A stretch of DNA of 64,000 nucleotides from Sphingobacterium pedocola (GCF_015209965.1 NZ_MU158693.1:124001-188000); one strand, 5' to 3'; counted from the stretch's first letter, positions 33,319 to 42,698 are shown. A program made the numbers and translations. The notes: generated from the sequence alone by a model not told the origin.

Positions 33319-35505
33319 ATGAAAAGGACAGAGGAATTTAGCAGTTTTTTTTATAGTCAATATTTTGCAGATGGCTTACGCATCACGCTTGGAAGTATTG
33401 TCCCGATAATGATCTGTGCCTTAATGGGTGAATTCCTTACGGGTACATTGATTTCCCTAGGCGCTCTGATAGTGGGGCTGTCGGATACACCCGGAGCTCC
33501 TACACACCGAAGAATGGGCATGCTTTATTGCACCATCTTATGTGTTCTTACCGTTGTTATCACGGCTTTACTTAATAGTTTCTTAATTGCAATGACACTT
33601 GCAATTGGCATCTTGTCGTTTCTCTTTTCTATGTTTGCCGTCTTTAATGCAAGAGCTGCTACAGTCGGTACGATGTGTATACTCGTCATGCTTATCAATG
33701 TAGACGATATATACTCCTTTAGGGAAGAGCTTACTTACCTCCTTTATTTTGTAATCGGTGCTTGTTGGTATATGATTATTAGCATGTCTCTTACACAAGT
33801 AAGGCCCTACAGGCTAGCACAGCAAGAGTTATCGGAAACAATATTACATGTTGCAGATTACATTCGCCTCAAGGCAAATTTTTACGACATCAAGCAAAAT
33901 TTAGACAGCAACTACCTCAAACTAATTGACAAACAGGTTATCGTAAATATACATCAAGAAAATGTACGAGACATTTTGTTCCAAAGTAAACGCTCAATAA
34001 AAGATACGACCAAAGAAGGAAGATATCTGACATTGATCTTTACAGATATTGTCGATTTATTTGAACAGAGTATGACGACCCATTATGATTATGAAACTAT
34101 TCGTAACAATTATGGAAAAACCGAAATATTAGATCAGATTAGAAACTTACTGTATAAAGTAACGCATGAGTTAGATAATTTAGCGTATAAAATCAATGCA
34201 AACAAAACGCCTAAATCTGTTTATGACTTTGAAAAGGAAATCGAAAAGATCAGACACGCTATAGAGAAAGTAGACGAAAAGGAAAAAATTAATTCTATTC
34301 CACTCAAAAAAATATTGATTAATATCCGTCAAATAGCACAACACGTACGTGAGATTCACCGTTATAGCCAATTCAAAGGGATTGAAATTCAAAACGAAGA
34401 CGCAATAGATACGAAAAAATTCGTAAAAACAGATTTAATTAATTGGCAGAATTTCAAAGACAACATCAGTATCGAATCCAGCATTTTTAGACATGCCCTT
34501 CGAATGGGCATCGTGCTGTCCGCTACTTATTTGATTTTAAATCTGTTTCAGTATTCAAATTTTGGCACTTACTGGATTTTATTAACAATTCTCGTGATAC
34601 TCAAACCCGGTTTCGGTCTAACAAAAGAACGAAATCTGCAACGCTTGGGGGGAACTGTTATAGGCGGTATCATTGGCGCGATTATTTTAATTACAATAGA
34701 TGATATATCTATACGATTTGTCCTGCTCATCTTTTTCTTTCTCATAGCCTATAGTTTATTCCGGATAAACTACATCATGGCAGTTATTTTTATGACACCG
34801 TATGTACTCATTATGTCGAGTTTTACCGGCATGAATACTTTTGAAATCGCACAAGAAAGAATTTTAGATACATTTTTGGGTGGAACCATCGCTTTTCTAT
34901 CAAGTTATATCGTATTTCCAAACTGGGAAAGTTTTCAAATTAAATCAAACATAAAAAATCTCTTAGTTGCAAATTATCAGTATTTAGCGCAGGCCTTGAA
35001 GCTGCTATCCGGAAAACCTTTGCCCGCCACAGAATATAAATTAGCCCGCAAAGAGGTTTACATCGCATCAGCAAATATGGGATCTACCTTTCAACGTCTT
35101 CTAACGGAACCTAAATGGAGGCAACACATCACGAAAGAAGTAAATAGATTCGTTATTTTGAATCATATATTCTCTTCTTATTCAGCTACATTATTGACTC
35201 AACTCAAAGAATCTAAAAACATCGATTTTAATAACGATCACCTAAAGTCTCTTCTTAAAGCCCTTCAAAATCTGGAGAAAACGATCCAGTCTCTTGAATC
35301 GGAAAGTGCACAAACTATCCCTCCCATCATCGACATGGACAAAATCGCCCATGCCCCTGTCGACAGCGACGAAGCAAAATTAATTACAGATCAATTACAA
35401 TTTTTGACGAAAATTTCAGCAGATTTACAAAAGATAACAACCGAAATCATCTTTAAAGATGTACAAGCGGCAGAAGAATCAAGTACGAATGAAAAAAAGA
35501 TTTGA
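33319..35505 (+). CDS. FUSC family (YccS-like) inner-membrane protein
   Basis: 728 residues. Two blocks of about five membrane helices each: residues 20-155 and about 390-535, with the conserved KPGFGLTKERNLQRLGGT segment (about 430-450) that marks the FUSC/aromatic-acid exporter family. A cytoplasmic coiled domain of about 230 residues separates the blocks and another follows the second. Family members are linked to efflux of aromatic acids or to envelope stress, usually with a membrane-fusion partner, which is absent here. Its end overlaps the ypdA-like gene by 17 bases, so they are co-transcribed. Confidence 0.9.
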   Translation: MKRTEEFSSFFYSQYFADGLRITLGSIVPIMICALMGEFLTGTLISLGALIVGLSDTPGAPTHRRMGMLYCTILCVLTVVITALLNSFLIAMTLAIGILSFLFSMFAVFNARAATVGTMCILVMLINVDDIYSFREELTYLLYFVIGACWYMIISMSLTQVRPYRLAQQELSETILHVADYIRLKANFYDIKQNLDSNYLKLIDKQVIVNIHQENVRDILFQSKRSIKDTTKEGRYLTLIFTDIVDLFEQSMTTHYDYETIRNNYGKTEILDQIRNLLYKVTHELDNLAYKINANKTPKSVYDFEKEIEKIRHAIEKVDEKEKINSIPLKKILINIRQIAQHVREIHRYSQFKGIEIQNEDAIDTKKFVKTDLINWQNFKDNISIESSIFRHALRMGIVLSATYLILNLFQYSNFGTYWILLTILVILKPGFGLTKERNLQRLGGTVIGGIIGAIILITIDDISIRFVLLIFFFLIAYSLFRINYIMAVIFMTPYVLIMSSFTGMNTFEIAQERILDTFLGGTIAFLSSYIVFPNWESFQIKSNIKNLLVANYQYLAQALKLLSGKPLPATEYKLARKEVYIASANMGSTFQRLLTEPKWRQHITKEVNRFVILNHIFSSYSATLLTQLKESKNIDFNNDHLKSLLKALQNLEKTIQSLESESAQTIPPIIDMDKIAHAPVDSDEAKLITDQLQFLTKISADLQKITTEIIFKDVQAAEESSTNEKKI

Positions 35506-36466
35506 CGTCATTATTATTGGAGGAGGACCTATTGGATTAGCAAATGCAATAGAGGCGAAAAAAGCAGGATTATCCTATGTAGTCTTAGAAAAGGGTTGCC
35601 TCGTAAACTCGCTCTACAATTATCCTGTAAACATGACCTTCTTTTCCACGTCGGAAAAACTGGAGATAGGTAATATACCGTTTGTAACGACAAGTCCCAA
35701 ACCAAAACGAGCTGAAGCGTTGGAATATTACCGTCGAATTTACACCACATTTGATCTGAATGTTCACTTATTTGAAGAGGTACTGTCTGCCGATAAGGGA
35801 AATATTGGATTTTTCGATGTAAAAACGACTAAAGCATCGTACGAAGCTGCACACGTTATCGTTGCTACGGGGTTTTATGATGTCCCGACTTTGCTCAATA
35901 TCCCTGGAGAAAACCTTCCAAAAGTAAGACATTACTACAATGACCCCCATTTTTATGCCGGGCAACATGTTGTTGTGATTGGCGCTAGCAATTCTTCTAT
36001 CGATGCGGCATTGGAGACCTATCGTAAAGGGGCACAGGTTACGCTAGTAATTCGGGCTGCTGAAATTAGTCCTCGGGTAAAGTATTGGGTGAGACCAGAT
36101 ATCGAAAATCGAATAGCAGGTGGAGAAATTAATGTTTTTTACAACAGTCAGTTAACTGCTATCACGGAAACGGAGGTTGAGATTAAAACGCCAATGGATA
36201 AGATCCGCATCCAAAATGACTTTGTACTCGCGTTGACCGGATACCGGCCCAATTTTGCTTTGTTAAAAAAACTAGGCATTACAATTCCCAATGAATCGCC
36301 CTGCATTCCAAATCATGATCCCAATACCATGGAAACAAATATCAAAAACATGTATTTAGCAGGGGTGGTATGTGGAGGGTTTAATACCCACTTGTGGTTT
36401 ATTGAAAACTCAAGAATACACGCCAAAATAATTATTGCTGCTATAACGGAAAAATTAGGCGCCTAA
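35489..36466 (+). CDS. ypdA: YpdA family NAD(P)/FAD thiol-disulfide reductase (putative bacillithiol disulfide reductase)
   Basis: 325 residues. FAD Rossmann motif IIIGGGPIGLANAIEAKKAG at about 8-27; NAD(P) motif VVIGASNSSIDAALE in the middle; C-terminal FAD contact MYLAGVVCGG. It lacks the CxxC of thioredoxin reductase and has the single Cys near residue 33 (EKGCLVN) seen in YpdA. YpdA reduces bacillithiol disulfide and is widespread in Bacteroidota. I start at 35489 within the end of the FUSC gene. The last 12 bases are shared with the convergent tetR gene. Confidence 0.92.
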   Translation: MKKRFDVIIIGGGPIGLANAIEAKKAGLSYVVLEKGCLVNSLYNYPVNMTFFSTSEKLEIGNIPFVTTSPKPKRAEALEYYRRIYTTFDLNVHLFEEVLSADKGNIGFFDVKTTKASYEAAHVIVATGFYDVPTLLNIPGENLPKVRHYYNDPHFYAGQHVVVIGASNSSIDAALETYRKGAQVTLVIRAAEISPRVKYWVRPDIENRIAGGEINVFYNSQLTAITETEVEIKTPMDKIRIQNDFVLALTGYRPNFALLKKLGITIPNESPCIPNHDPNTMETNIKNMYLAGVVCGGFNTHLWFIENSRIHAKIIIAAITEKLGA

Positions 36467-37063
36467 TCCCTTTATAAATATTTTAGCCATTTTTTTCTGC
36501 ATTTCAAGGATTGCATCGAACTCTTCTTTTGTTGGAAAAAAAGAGTGCTTGATATCTTTGATCACGATCAAACGCATCCCCATCAAGGAGAATAGAAATA
36601 GACGAGCCGTCTCTTCGTAGTTGTCTATAACGAGTTCACCGCTTTTCGCTCCATTTTTTAGAATTGATATGATCTGCTCATGTTGTTTTTCAAAGGAGCA
36701 AATGATTACTTTTCCAAGATCTTCCGGCACATCTTTACCCGTGTTAAACGTATATTCAAAAAGATTATAATATTTTTTAATATACTCCATTCTCTTTTCC
36801 AATATAACCATTATGGCCCGTTCGGTATTCGTTATAGGTCTTAATACCTCCAAAATATCTTCTTCCTGTTCTGTAATCACGTAATCCAGGACAGCACAGT
36901 ATAAACTATTTTTATCTGGAAAGTAATAATATAATAAGGCCTTTGAAAAAGAAAGATCTTTTGCAATCTCCGCCATGGTCGTTTTCGACATTCCATAATG
37001 GGCAAAACGCCTTTTCGCAGATTCTAATATTTTAACACGTTTCTCGTCAGCACTTTTAGGCAT
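36455..37063 (-). CDS. TetR/AcrR family transcriptional regulator
   Basis: 202 residues from MPKSADEKRVKILESAKRRF; the longer frame start (37087) adds an unlikely hydrophobic head. HTH at about 25-45 (TTMAEIAKDLSFSKALLYYYFPDKNSL), then an all-helical ligand domain. Target unknown; efflux-type genes are typical and the convergent FUSC-ypdA operon is a candidate. The stop region TTAGGCGCCTAA is a perfect palindrome shared with ypdA, so both proteins end Leu-Gly-Ala. Confidence 0.92.
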   Translation of the reverse strand: MPKSADEKRVKILESAKRRFAHYGMSKTTMAEIAKDLSFSKALLYYYFPDKNSLYCAVLDYVITEQEEDILEVLRPITNTERAIMVILEKRMEYIKKYYNLFEYTFNTGKDVPEDLGKVIICSFEKQHEQIISILKNGAKSGELVIDNYEETARLFLFSLMGMRLIVIKDIKHSFFPTKEEFDAILEMQKKMAKIFIKGLGA

Positions 37064-37179
37064 AATCAGTAAAATAAGTTTGTTCAAAAATTGCTCTTTA
37101 TCTTATCTTTACAAATAAATTAATTAAAGTTATCATTTTATATTGAATATTTAAAAGAATTGGTCAAATAATACAAACC

Positions 37180-38190
37180 GTGAATATAGAACAAAACATT
37201 TCCTTAAAGTCATTTAACACCTTTGGTGTACAAGCTGTAGCAAAAAAATTCATTGATATAAAAGAAGAAAAAGAGCTTTACGCTTTATATGATAACGGCG
37301 TTTTTAACGAAGATTTTTTTGTTTTAGGAGGTGGAAGTAATATCTTATTCACGCAAGATTATGACGGCACAATTGTAAAAATATCCAACAAAGGTATCCA
37401 GCATTTTATTGAAGGTAATGATGTATATGTAACAGCACATGGCGGTGAGATCTGGAATGATTTAGTATGGCACTGCGTTAACCAAGGTTTTCCGGGTTTA
37501 GAAAACATGGCACTTATTCCGGGTACGGTAGGCGCATCTCCTATTCAAAATATCGGCGCATATGGGGCTGAGCTAATGAATTTTTTTTCCTCTTGCAAAG
37601 CTTTTGATACGCTAACAGGAAAATTCACTACGTTTACAAACGAGCAATGCCAATTCACCTACAGAGACAGTATATTTAAAGGAAAATACAAAGGAAGGTT
37701 TATAATCACCGCGGTAACCTATCGACTATTTTTGTATAGCAAACGCAATACAAGCTATGGTGCCATTGAGGAAGAATTGGCGAAAAGAAACATTACCGCG
37801 CCAACTATTAAAGATGTTGCAGAGGTTGTGTCACACATCCGTGTGGAAAAGCTTCCCGATCCGAGTACAGTAGGAAATGCCGGAAGCTTTTTTAAAAATC
37901 CGATTGTAACGCCGGAAAAATTACATGATCTAAAAAGTTTTTTTCCAAATGTTGTCTTCTATCCAACGGAAGACGGTAAAGCTAAAATTGCCGCAGGATG
38001 GTTGATCGAGCAGTGCGGATGGAAGGGTAAACAAATTGGCAACGTTGCCGTGTGGAAAAATCAGGCGCTGGTGTTAACTAATATTAATGACGCCACGGGA
38101 GTAGAAATCTATGAAGTATCGACCAGAATCATAGACAATGTCCTAAAAAAATTCGGCATTAGACTGGAAAGAGAAGTAAATGTTTTATAA
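37180..38190 (+). CDS. murB: UDP-N-acetylenolpyruvoylglucosamine reductase
   Basis: 336 residues starting at GTG 37180. MurB reduces UDP-GlcNAc-enolpyruvate to UDP-MurNAc, a cytoplasmic step of peptidoglycan synthesis. FAD-binding marks: NTFGVQA at 14-20, VLGGGSNILF at about 48-57, IPGTVGASPIQNIGAYG at about 110-126, then YRDSIFK with catalytic Tyr/Arg, the Ser in GNAGSFFKNP (catalytic, about residue 230), and AGWLIEQCGWKG. It is the type I form found in Bacteroidota. Monocistronic between divergent tetR and the sigma factor. Confidence 0.97.
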   Translation: MNIEQNISLKSFNTFGVQAVAKKFIDIKEEKELYALYDNGVFNEDFFVLGGGSNILFTQDYDGTIVKISNKGIQHFIEGNDVYVTAHGGEIWNDLVWHCVNQGFPGLENMALIPGTVGASPIQNIGAYGAELMNFFSSCKAFDTLTGKFTTFTNEQCQFTYRDSIFKGKYKGRFIITAVTYRLFLYSKRNTSYGAIEEELAKRNITAPTIKDVAEVVSHIRVEKLPDPSTVGNAGSFFKNPIVTPEKLHDLKSFFPNVVFYPTEDGKAKIAAGWLIEQCGWKGKQIGNVAVWKNQALVLTNINDATGVEIYEVSTRIIDNVLKKFGIRLEREVNVL

Positions 38191-38475
38191 AAAGTTTTCC
38201 ACATTTCTTGATATTTTTAGATGTTCTAAACATCGAAATCTATCTTTAACATAAATCTAGCACGATTTTCAATAAACTTCCCTCTTCATTAACAAAAAGT
38301 TAATATCAATTAACTGCTAAATCTTTATCTCTAGCATAACTTTTGTAAATATTCATACTGAACCGTAGTTATTTATAAACTGATATCATCAGCATCTCTT
38401 TATGGAGGATTTATAAATACACAGACCCGTTTGTAAGTAACTACATATTGTTGAACGAGTTAAATCCAATCTAGT
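38191..38475. other. AT-rich region upstream of the sigma-factor gene
   Basis: Contains a TAACTTTTG (38335-38343) that is one base longer than the -7 consensus and an inverted GATGTTCTAAACATC near 38220. No gene seen. Confidence 0.35.
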
Positions 38476-38988
38476 ATGAACAGAATAGAATTCAACAGCT
38501 TAGTAATCCAGCATTCAGATTCGTTAAAATTGTATGCTAAAAACTTCACAAAAGATCATGATGACGCGAATGATCTTGTACAAGACACCTTGTTAAAAGC
38601 TGTAACGTATTTCAACAATTTTAGAGAAGGAACGAATCTAAAAGGATGGTTGTACACGATAATGAAGAATACGTTTATCAACAATTATCGTCGCATCGTA
38701 AAAACAAATTCATTTATTACAAAAGAAGAAGAAATATCGCCAGCCAACCTCGTGGTATCAGCTACTAAAAACAAAGGCGAAGATAAATTTGTAATGGAGG
38801 ATATAAATACGGCGTTAACTAATCTTTCGGATGAATATTACATCCCATTTACCATGTATTTTGAAGGGTTCAAATACCACGAAATTTCCGAACACCTAAA
38901 CATTCCGATAGGAACGGTAAAAACGAGAATACATGTAGCTCGGAAAGCAATGAAAAAAACACTTTCAGCATACAAATACTATGCTTAA
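38476..38988 (+). CDS. ECF-type RNA polymerase sigma factor
   Basis: 170 residues. Region 2 (about 8-80): DHDDANDLVQDTLLKAV for core binding, then FREGTNLKGWLYTIMKNTFINNYRR for -10 recognition. Region 4 (about 110-165): YYIPFTMYFEGFKYHEISEHLNIPIGTVKTRIHVARK. No anti-sigma gene follows, unlike most SusCD-linked Bacteroidota ECFs; next on the same strand is a cytochrome b5-like gene. It is of the group conserved throughout the phylum, perhaps controlling oxidative or light stress, which is inference. Confidence 0.95.
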   Translation: MNRIEFNSLVIQHSDSLKLYAKNFTKDHDDANDLVQDTLLKAVTYFNNFREGTNLKGWLYTIMKNTFINNYRRIVKTNSFITKEEEISPANLVVSATKNKGEDKFVMEDINTALTNLSDEYYIPFTMYFEGFKYHEISEHLNIPIGTVKTRIHVARKAMKKTLSAYKYYA

Positions 38989-38993
38989 GGTTG

Positions 38994-39001
38994 TATTTTT
39001 G
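38994..39001 (+). promoter_or_regulatory. Candidate -7 box of the cytochrome b5-like gene
   Basis: TATTTTTG ending five bases before the ATG at 39006, a leaderless arrangement like that of the J/KTSC and nth genes. No clear -33 TTG. Confidence 0.4.
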
Positions 39002-39005
39002 CGGA

Positions 39006-39260
39006 ATGGAATGCCGAAAGAAAAATACCGTCTTCACAAAATATACGCGATCGCAGCTAGCGCTTCGAAATGGTCAAGATAAACCATTAATTTGGGTAGC
39101 TTACAATGGATACATCTATGATGTATCAGAAAGCAGACTCTGGAAAAAAGGGATGCACTACGAGCATTGGGCGGGCCAAGACCTTACCGAAGAACTCGCC
39201 GATGCGCCTCATTCGGCTGAGGTTTTTAGAAAATTTTCAATTATTGGAATTTTAATTTGA
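39006..39260 (+). CDS. Cytochrome b5-like heme/steroid-binding domain protein
   Basis: 84 residues starting MECRKKNTVFTKYTRSQL at the ATG 39006. The Cyt-b5 pattern is YTRSQLALRNGQDKPLIWVAYNGYIYDVSES..W..G.HYEHWAGQDLTEELADAPHS..V...F..IG. As in the bacterial MAPR-like group, a Tyr is where mitochondrial b5 has its first heme His; His residues are in HYEHWAG and PHSAEV. It could bind heme or a hydrophobic ligand. Position after the sigma gene suggests joint expression. Confidence 0.85.
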   Translation: MECRKKNTVFTKYTRSQLALRNGQDKPLIWVAYNGYIYDVSESRLWKKGMHYEHWAGQDLTEELADAPHSAEVFRKFSIIGILI

Positions 39261-39290
39261 GCTAAGCGATTTACTCGCTTAGCTCAAATT
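39254..39290. terminator. Bidirectional terminator covering both stop codons
   Basis: AATTTGAGCTAAGCGA (39254-39269) and its exact complement (39275-39290) around TTTAC. It contains the stop codon of the + strand b5-like gene (39258-39260) and the stop of the - strand PfkB gene (39271-39273). Confidence 0.9.
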
Positions 39291-40188
39291 TTGAAAGCGC
39301 TATAAATTGTTTGAGTCGAAAAGAGATATCTTCTTGCGTTAAATTCTGTAACCGTTCGGTACCGAACTTTTCTACACAGAACGAAGCCAATGCCGAACCA
39401 TAAATTACCGCATTTTTCATGTTGGTGAAATTTACAGATTTCACTTTAGCGAGATAACCAATAAATCCTCCAGCAAATGCATCTCCTGCTCCTGTTGGAT
39501 CGAACACATCGGCTAAAGGTAATGCCGGTGCAGAAAAAATTTGCCCATCTCCAAACAATAAAGCGCCGTGTTCCCCCTTTTTGATAATTAAATACTTAGG
39601 ACCCATTTCCTGAATAATTTTAGCAGCCTTTACCAACGAATATTCTTCCGCCAGTTGTCTTGCCTCAGCATCATTAATAGTAAGTACATCTACTTTTTTC
39701 AGTACAGACTTCAAATCGTTCAACGCCACATCCATCCAAAAATTCATCGTATCCAAAACGACCAATTTAGGTGTCTTTTCTAAACGGTTTAAGGTAGATT
39801 GTTGCACTTGTGGAGTAAGGTTGCCTAACAATAAAAACTCACAGTCCTGATAAGAAGCGGGCACCTTGGGGTCAAAATCTGCAAGCACATTCAGCTCCGT
39901 AATTAAGGTATCACGGCTATTCATATCATTATGATACTTACCAGACCAGAAGAAGGACTTTCCGCCCGGCACCACTTCCACACCTTCAACATCAATACCT
40001 TTATTCGTAAGGAGATCAATGTTACTCCCAAAATCCTCACCTATTACACTCACTAACTTCACCTTGTCATATAAATATGATGCCGATAATCCAGCGAACG
40101 TAGCTGCACCACCTACGATTTTATCGGTTTTACCGAATGGGGTTTCTATAGCATCAAATGCTACTGTTCCAACTATAACCAAACTCAT
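39271..40188 (-). CDS. PfkB family carbohydrate/nucleoside kinase
   Basis: 305 residues from MSLVIVGTVAFDAIETPFG. Motif 1 is FAGLSASYLYDKVKLVSVIGEDFG (about 35-58); motif 2 is DPTGAGDAFAGGFIGYLA near 235 with catalytic Asp in GAGD. The closest known group is the adenosine/sugar kinase type in Bacteroidota; substrate not deducible. The longer frame start (40227) is discarded because it runs into the terminator after tRNA-Asn. Confidence 0.93.
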   Translation of the reverse strand: MSLVIVGTVAFDAIETPFGKTDKIVGGAATFAGLSASYLYDKVKLVSVIGEDFGSNIDLLTNKGIDVEGVEVVPGGKSFFWSGKYHNDMNSRDTLITELNVLADFDPKVPASYQDCEFLLLGNLTPQVQQSTLNRLEKTPKLVVLDTMNFWMDVALNDLKSVLKKVDVLTINDAEARQLAEEYSLVKAAKIIQEMGPKYLIIKKGEHGALLFGDGQIFSAPALPLADVFDPTGAGDAFAGGFIGYLAKVKSVNFTNMKNAVIYGSALASFCVEKFGTERLQNLTQEDISFRLKQFIALSKFELSE

Positions 40189-40217
40189 GCGTAGTATATA
40201 ATATATAGTAAATAAAA

Positions 40218-40240
40218 AAACCGGCATCTATGCCGGCTTT
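40218..40240 (-). terminator. Terminator of tRNA-Asn
   Basis: On the - strand GCCGGCAT...ATGCCGG followed by a run of seven T (40220-40214), located eight bases after the tRNA 3' end. Confidence 0.8.
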
Positions 40241-40247
40241 ATTTTAG

Positions 40248-40321
40248 CTCCTGAAGCTGGGCTCGAACCAGCGACCCTCTGATTAACAGTCAGATGCTCT
40301 AACCAGCTGAGCTATTCAGGA
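40248..40321 (-). tRNA. tRNA-Asn (anticodon GTT)
   Basis: 74 bases. Acceptor TCCTGAA / TTCAGGA, D-arm GCTCAGCTGGTTAGAGC, anticodon arm TCTGA-CTGTTAA-TCAGA with GTT, T-arm GCTGG-TTCGAGC-CCAGC. Discriminator G; CCA not encoded. The asnB gene ends 90 bases upstream on the same strand. Confidence 0.97.
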
Positions 40322-40411
40322 TCATATTAGAAGTAATTCCTTCTAAAGTGCTACAAAGATAAAACTTCGCCATTAAAATTCAAAGAAAAACATTTTAAAA
40401 TTGTTTCCTAA

Positions 40412-42106
40412 CTAATTAATAGCCGTTTCTTCATGCGTTTTCTCATAACTCTCGTTGTGTACACTAGCTACTGCACGACCTGAAGGGTCGTTAAGATTTT
40501 GAAATGATGCGTCCCATAGCAACGCTTCCGGTGTACTGCAAGCAACAGACTTAACCGAAGGCACTGTCGACGCAGCTGCCTCCGAAGGAAAATGTGATTC
40601 AAAAATTGACCTGTACAGGTATTCTTCCTTATTTTTTGGTGGATTGATTGGAAATCTTTCCGGCGCATTTGCAAATTCCGAATCGGTAACTTTATTTTCT
40701 GCTTGTTCTTTCAAGGTATCAATCCAACTGTATCCCACTCCGTCTGAAAACTGTTCTTTTTGACGCCAAGCAATACTTTCTGGCAAGTAATCTTCAAACG
40801 CTTTTCGAATCACCCATTTCTCCATTCTTCCATCTTTTATCATTTTATCCGAAGGGTTGATTGTCATGGCCACGTCCATAAACTCTTTGTCCAAGAATGG
40901 CACACGGCCTTCCACACCCCAAGCAGCTAAAGACTTATTAGCTCGTAAACAATCGTATAAATAAAGCTTTTTGAGTTTCCGAACTGTTTCTTCATGGAAT
41001 TCTTGTGCGTTTGGTGCTTTATGAAAATACAGGTACCCGCCGAATAACTCATCGGATCCTTCTCCCGACAGAACCATTTTAATACCCATAGATTTGATCA
41101 CCCTTGCCAACAGATACATCGGTGTAGATGCACGAATTGTTGTCACATCATAAGTTTCCAAATGATAGATTACGTCGCGTATTGCATCTAATCCTTCTTG
41201 GATGGTAAAATTAATTTCGTGGTGAATAGTACCAATATGATCCGCTGCCTTTTGCGCAGCAATTAGATCTGGAGCACCGCTTAACCCTACCGCAAAAGAG
41301 TGCAGCTGCGGGTACCAGGCTTCTTCCTCGTCTCCAGATTCAACCCTCTTGGATGCATACTTTTTAGTAATCGCCGCAATTACGGAAGAATCTAACCCGC
41401 CGGATAAAAGCACACCATAAGGCACATCTGACATTAATTGACGATGCACAGCATCTTCCAAAGCTTTCCGTAGCTTAGCAATATCCGTTTCATTTTCTTT
41501 TACACTATCGTATACCTCCCATTCTCTAGCATACCATCTTTGCGGCTCAGTACCCTCGAAACTATATATATAATGTCCCGGAGGGAATTGTTCTATTTTA
41601 GTACAAAATCCTTCCAATGATTTTAATTCGGAAGCAACAAAAAACTGTCCCTTTTCATCGTAGCCATAGTAAAGAGGGATAATTCCCATATGATCGCGAG
41701 CGATAAAGTAAGAATCATTGCGCGAATCATATAAAGCAAAACCAAATATACCATTCAAATCCTCCACGAAAGAAGGACCTTTTTCCAGGTATAGGGCAAG
41801 TATAACTTCTGAATCTGATTGTGTAGCAAAATTATAATTAGGCAAGGAATTCCTTAATTCCTGATGATTATAGATTTCTCCATTTACAGCCAATACAACT
41901 GTCCCATCAGGACTATATAATGGTTGACTTCCTGATTTAGGATCTACAATAGCCAACCGTTCATGGGCTAAAATAGCTTTTTTTGAACTGAAGATACCGG
42001 ACCAATCCGGCCCGCGATGTCTAATTCTTTTAGACATTTCTAAGGCTTGGGGTCTGATCTTACCTTCTTCTTCTTTTAAATCGAATGCTCCTATAATTCC
42101 GCACAT
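40412..42106 (-). CDS. asnB: Asparagine synthase B (glutamine-hydrolysing)
   Basis: 564 residues. Starts MCGIIGAFDL, with the catalytic Cys2 of the class II glutaminase domain; RHRGPDWSG and NGEIYNH follow. The synthetase domain has the PP-loop LLSGGLDSSVIAAI at about 235-248 and VLSGEGSDELFGGY. It makes asparagine from aspartate, glutamine and ATP. tRNA-Asn is immediately downstream with no terminator between them, so the tRNA may be co-transcribed and processed. Confidence 0.97.
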   Translation of the reverse strand: MCGIIGAFDLKEEEGKIRPQALEMSKRIRHRGPDWSGIFSSKKAILAHERLAIVDPKSGSQPLYSPDGTVVLAVNGEIYNHQELRNSLPNYNFATQSDSEVILALYLEKGPSFVEDLNGIFGFALYDSRNDSYFIARDHMGIIPLYYGYDEKGQFFVASELKSLEGFCTKIEQFPPGHYIYSFEGTEPQRWYAREWEVYDSVKENETDIAKLRKALEDAVHRQLMSDVPYGVLLSGGLDSSVIAAITKKYASKRVESGDEEEAWYPQLHSFAVGLSGAPDLIAAQKAADHIGTIHHEINFTIQEGLDAIRDVIYHLETYDVTTIRASTPMYLLARVIKSMGIKMVLSGEGSDELFGGYLYFHKAPNAQEFHEETVRKLKKLYLYDCLRANKSLAAWGVEGRVPFLDKEFMDVAMTINPSDKMIKDGRMEKWVIRKAFEDYLPESIAWRQKEQFSDGVGYSWIDTLKEQAENKVTDSEFANAPERFPINPPKNKEEYLYRSIFESHFPSEAAASTVPSVKSVACSTPEALLWDASFQNLNDPSGRAVASVHNESYEKTHEETAIN

Positions 42107-42340
42107 ACATGTAACTTTTTATCGTTCATTATTTTAACAATACAAAGAAAACAATAAAAAAACGAAATTCATAACAATTTTTATTTTTCTTTAATAATTT
42201 AATAAAAAAACAGACATTTCATTATAAATAAGATTAACAAAATAATAAATTCCTACAAATTAAAATTGTTTATAAACGTACATAGTACATTTTATAATAC
42301 GACAATCCACCCCAAACACAAGGCAAGAAAAATGGGTAAA
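42107..42340. other. AT-rich intergenic region upstream of asnB
   Basis: No gene. Long A/T runs; on the - strand TCTTTG near 42147 partly resembles a -7 box (TT in place of TA). Nothing else found. Confidence 0.4.
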
Positions 42341-42366
42341 AAAAAAGAGTAGCAAATCAGCTACTC
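42341..42366 (-). terminator. Terminator of the small membrane-protein gene
   Basis: On the - strand GAGTAGC (42366-42360), loop TGATTT, GCTACTC (42353-42347), then nine T. Confidence 0.92.
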
Positions 42367-42410
42367 CATATATACGTTATATCATATTCTTTAGAAGAAT
42401 ACCAGCTAGA

Positions 42411-42671
42411 TCAGCTTTTCTTACTACCAAATCCTAAAATAGCGAAGACAACTTTAAAAGCTAAAAATGACGCTATTAGAATTGCTAAATTCGCAATCAG
42501 AGAAAATATAAAAGTTGATTGACCTAATGAAGGAATCACATCAGGAACGAATCTCACGAATACACCAAATAAACCAATAACGATAGCAATGGTTAATGCT
42601 ACATAATAACTTGTTTGATTGGCGTTGTTATCCGTCTTTTTTGGTTGTCTCTCAATAGCTGTATTTTCCAT
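42411..42671 (-). CDS. Small integral membrane protein
   Basis: 86 residues with two clear membrane helices (YYVALTIAIVIGLFGVFVRF at about 22-41 and FIFSLIANLAILIASFLAF at about 55-73), polar N terminus (ERQPKKTDNN) and a lysine tail. I recognise no family; small proteins of this type are common in the phylum. Its promoter lies inside a 54-bp perfect palindrome just upstream, and a strong terminator follows, so it is a separately controlled transcript. Confidence 0.7.
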   Translation of the reverse strand: MENTAIERQPKKTDNNANQTSYYVALTIAIVIGLFGVFVRFVPDVIPSLGQSTFIFSLIANLAILIASFLAFKVVFAILGFGSKKS

Positions 42672-42698
42672 ATCAGTGCTTTGTCTTTATTAATAGCA

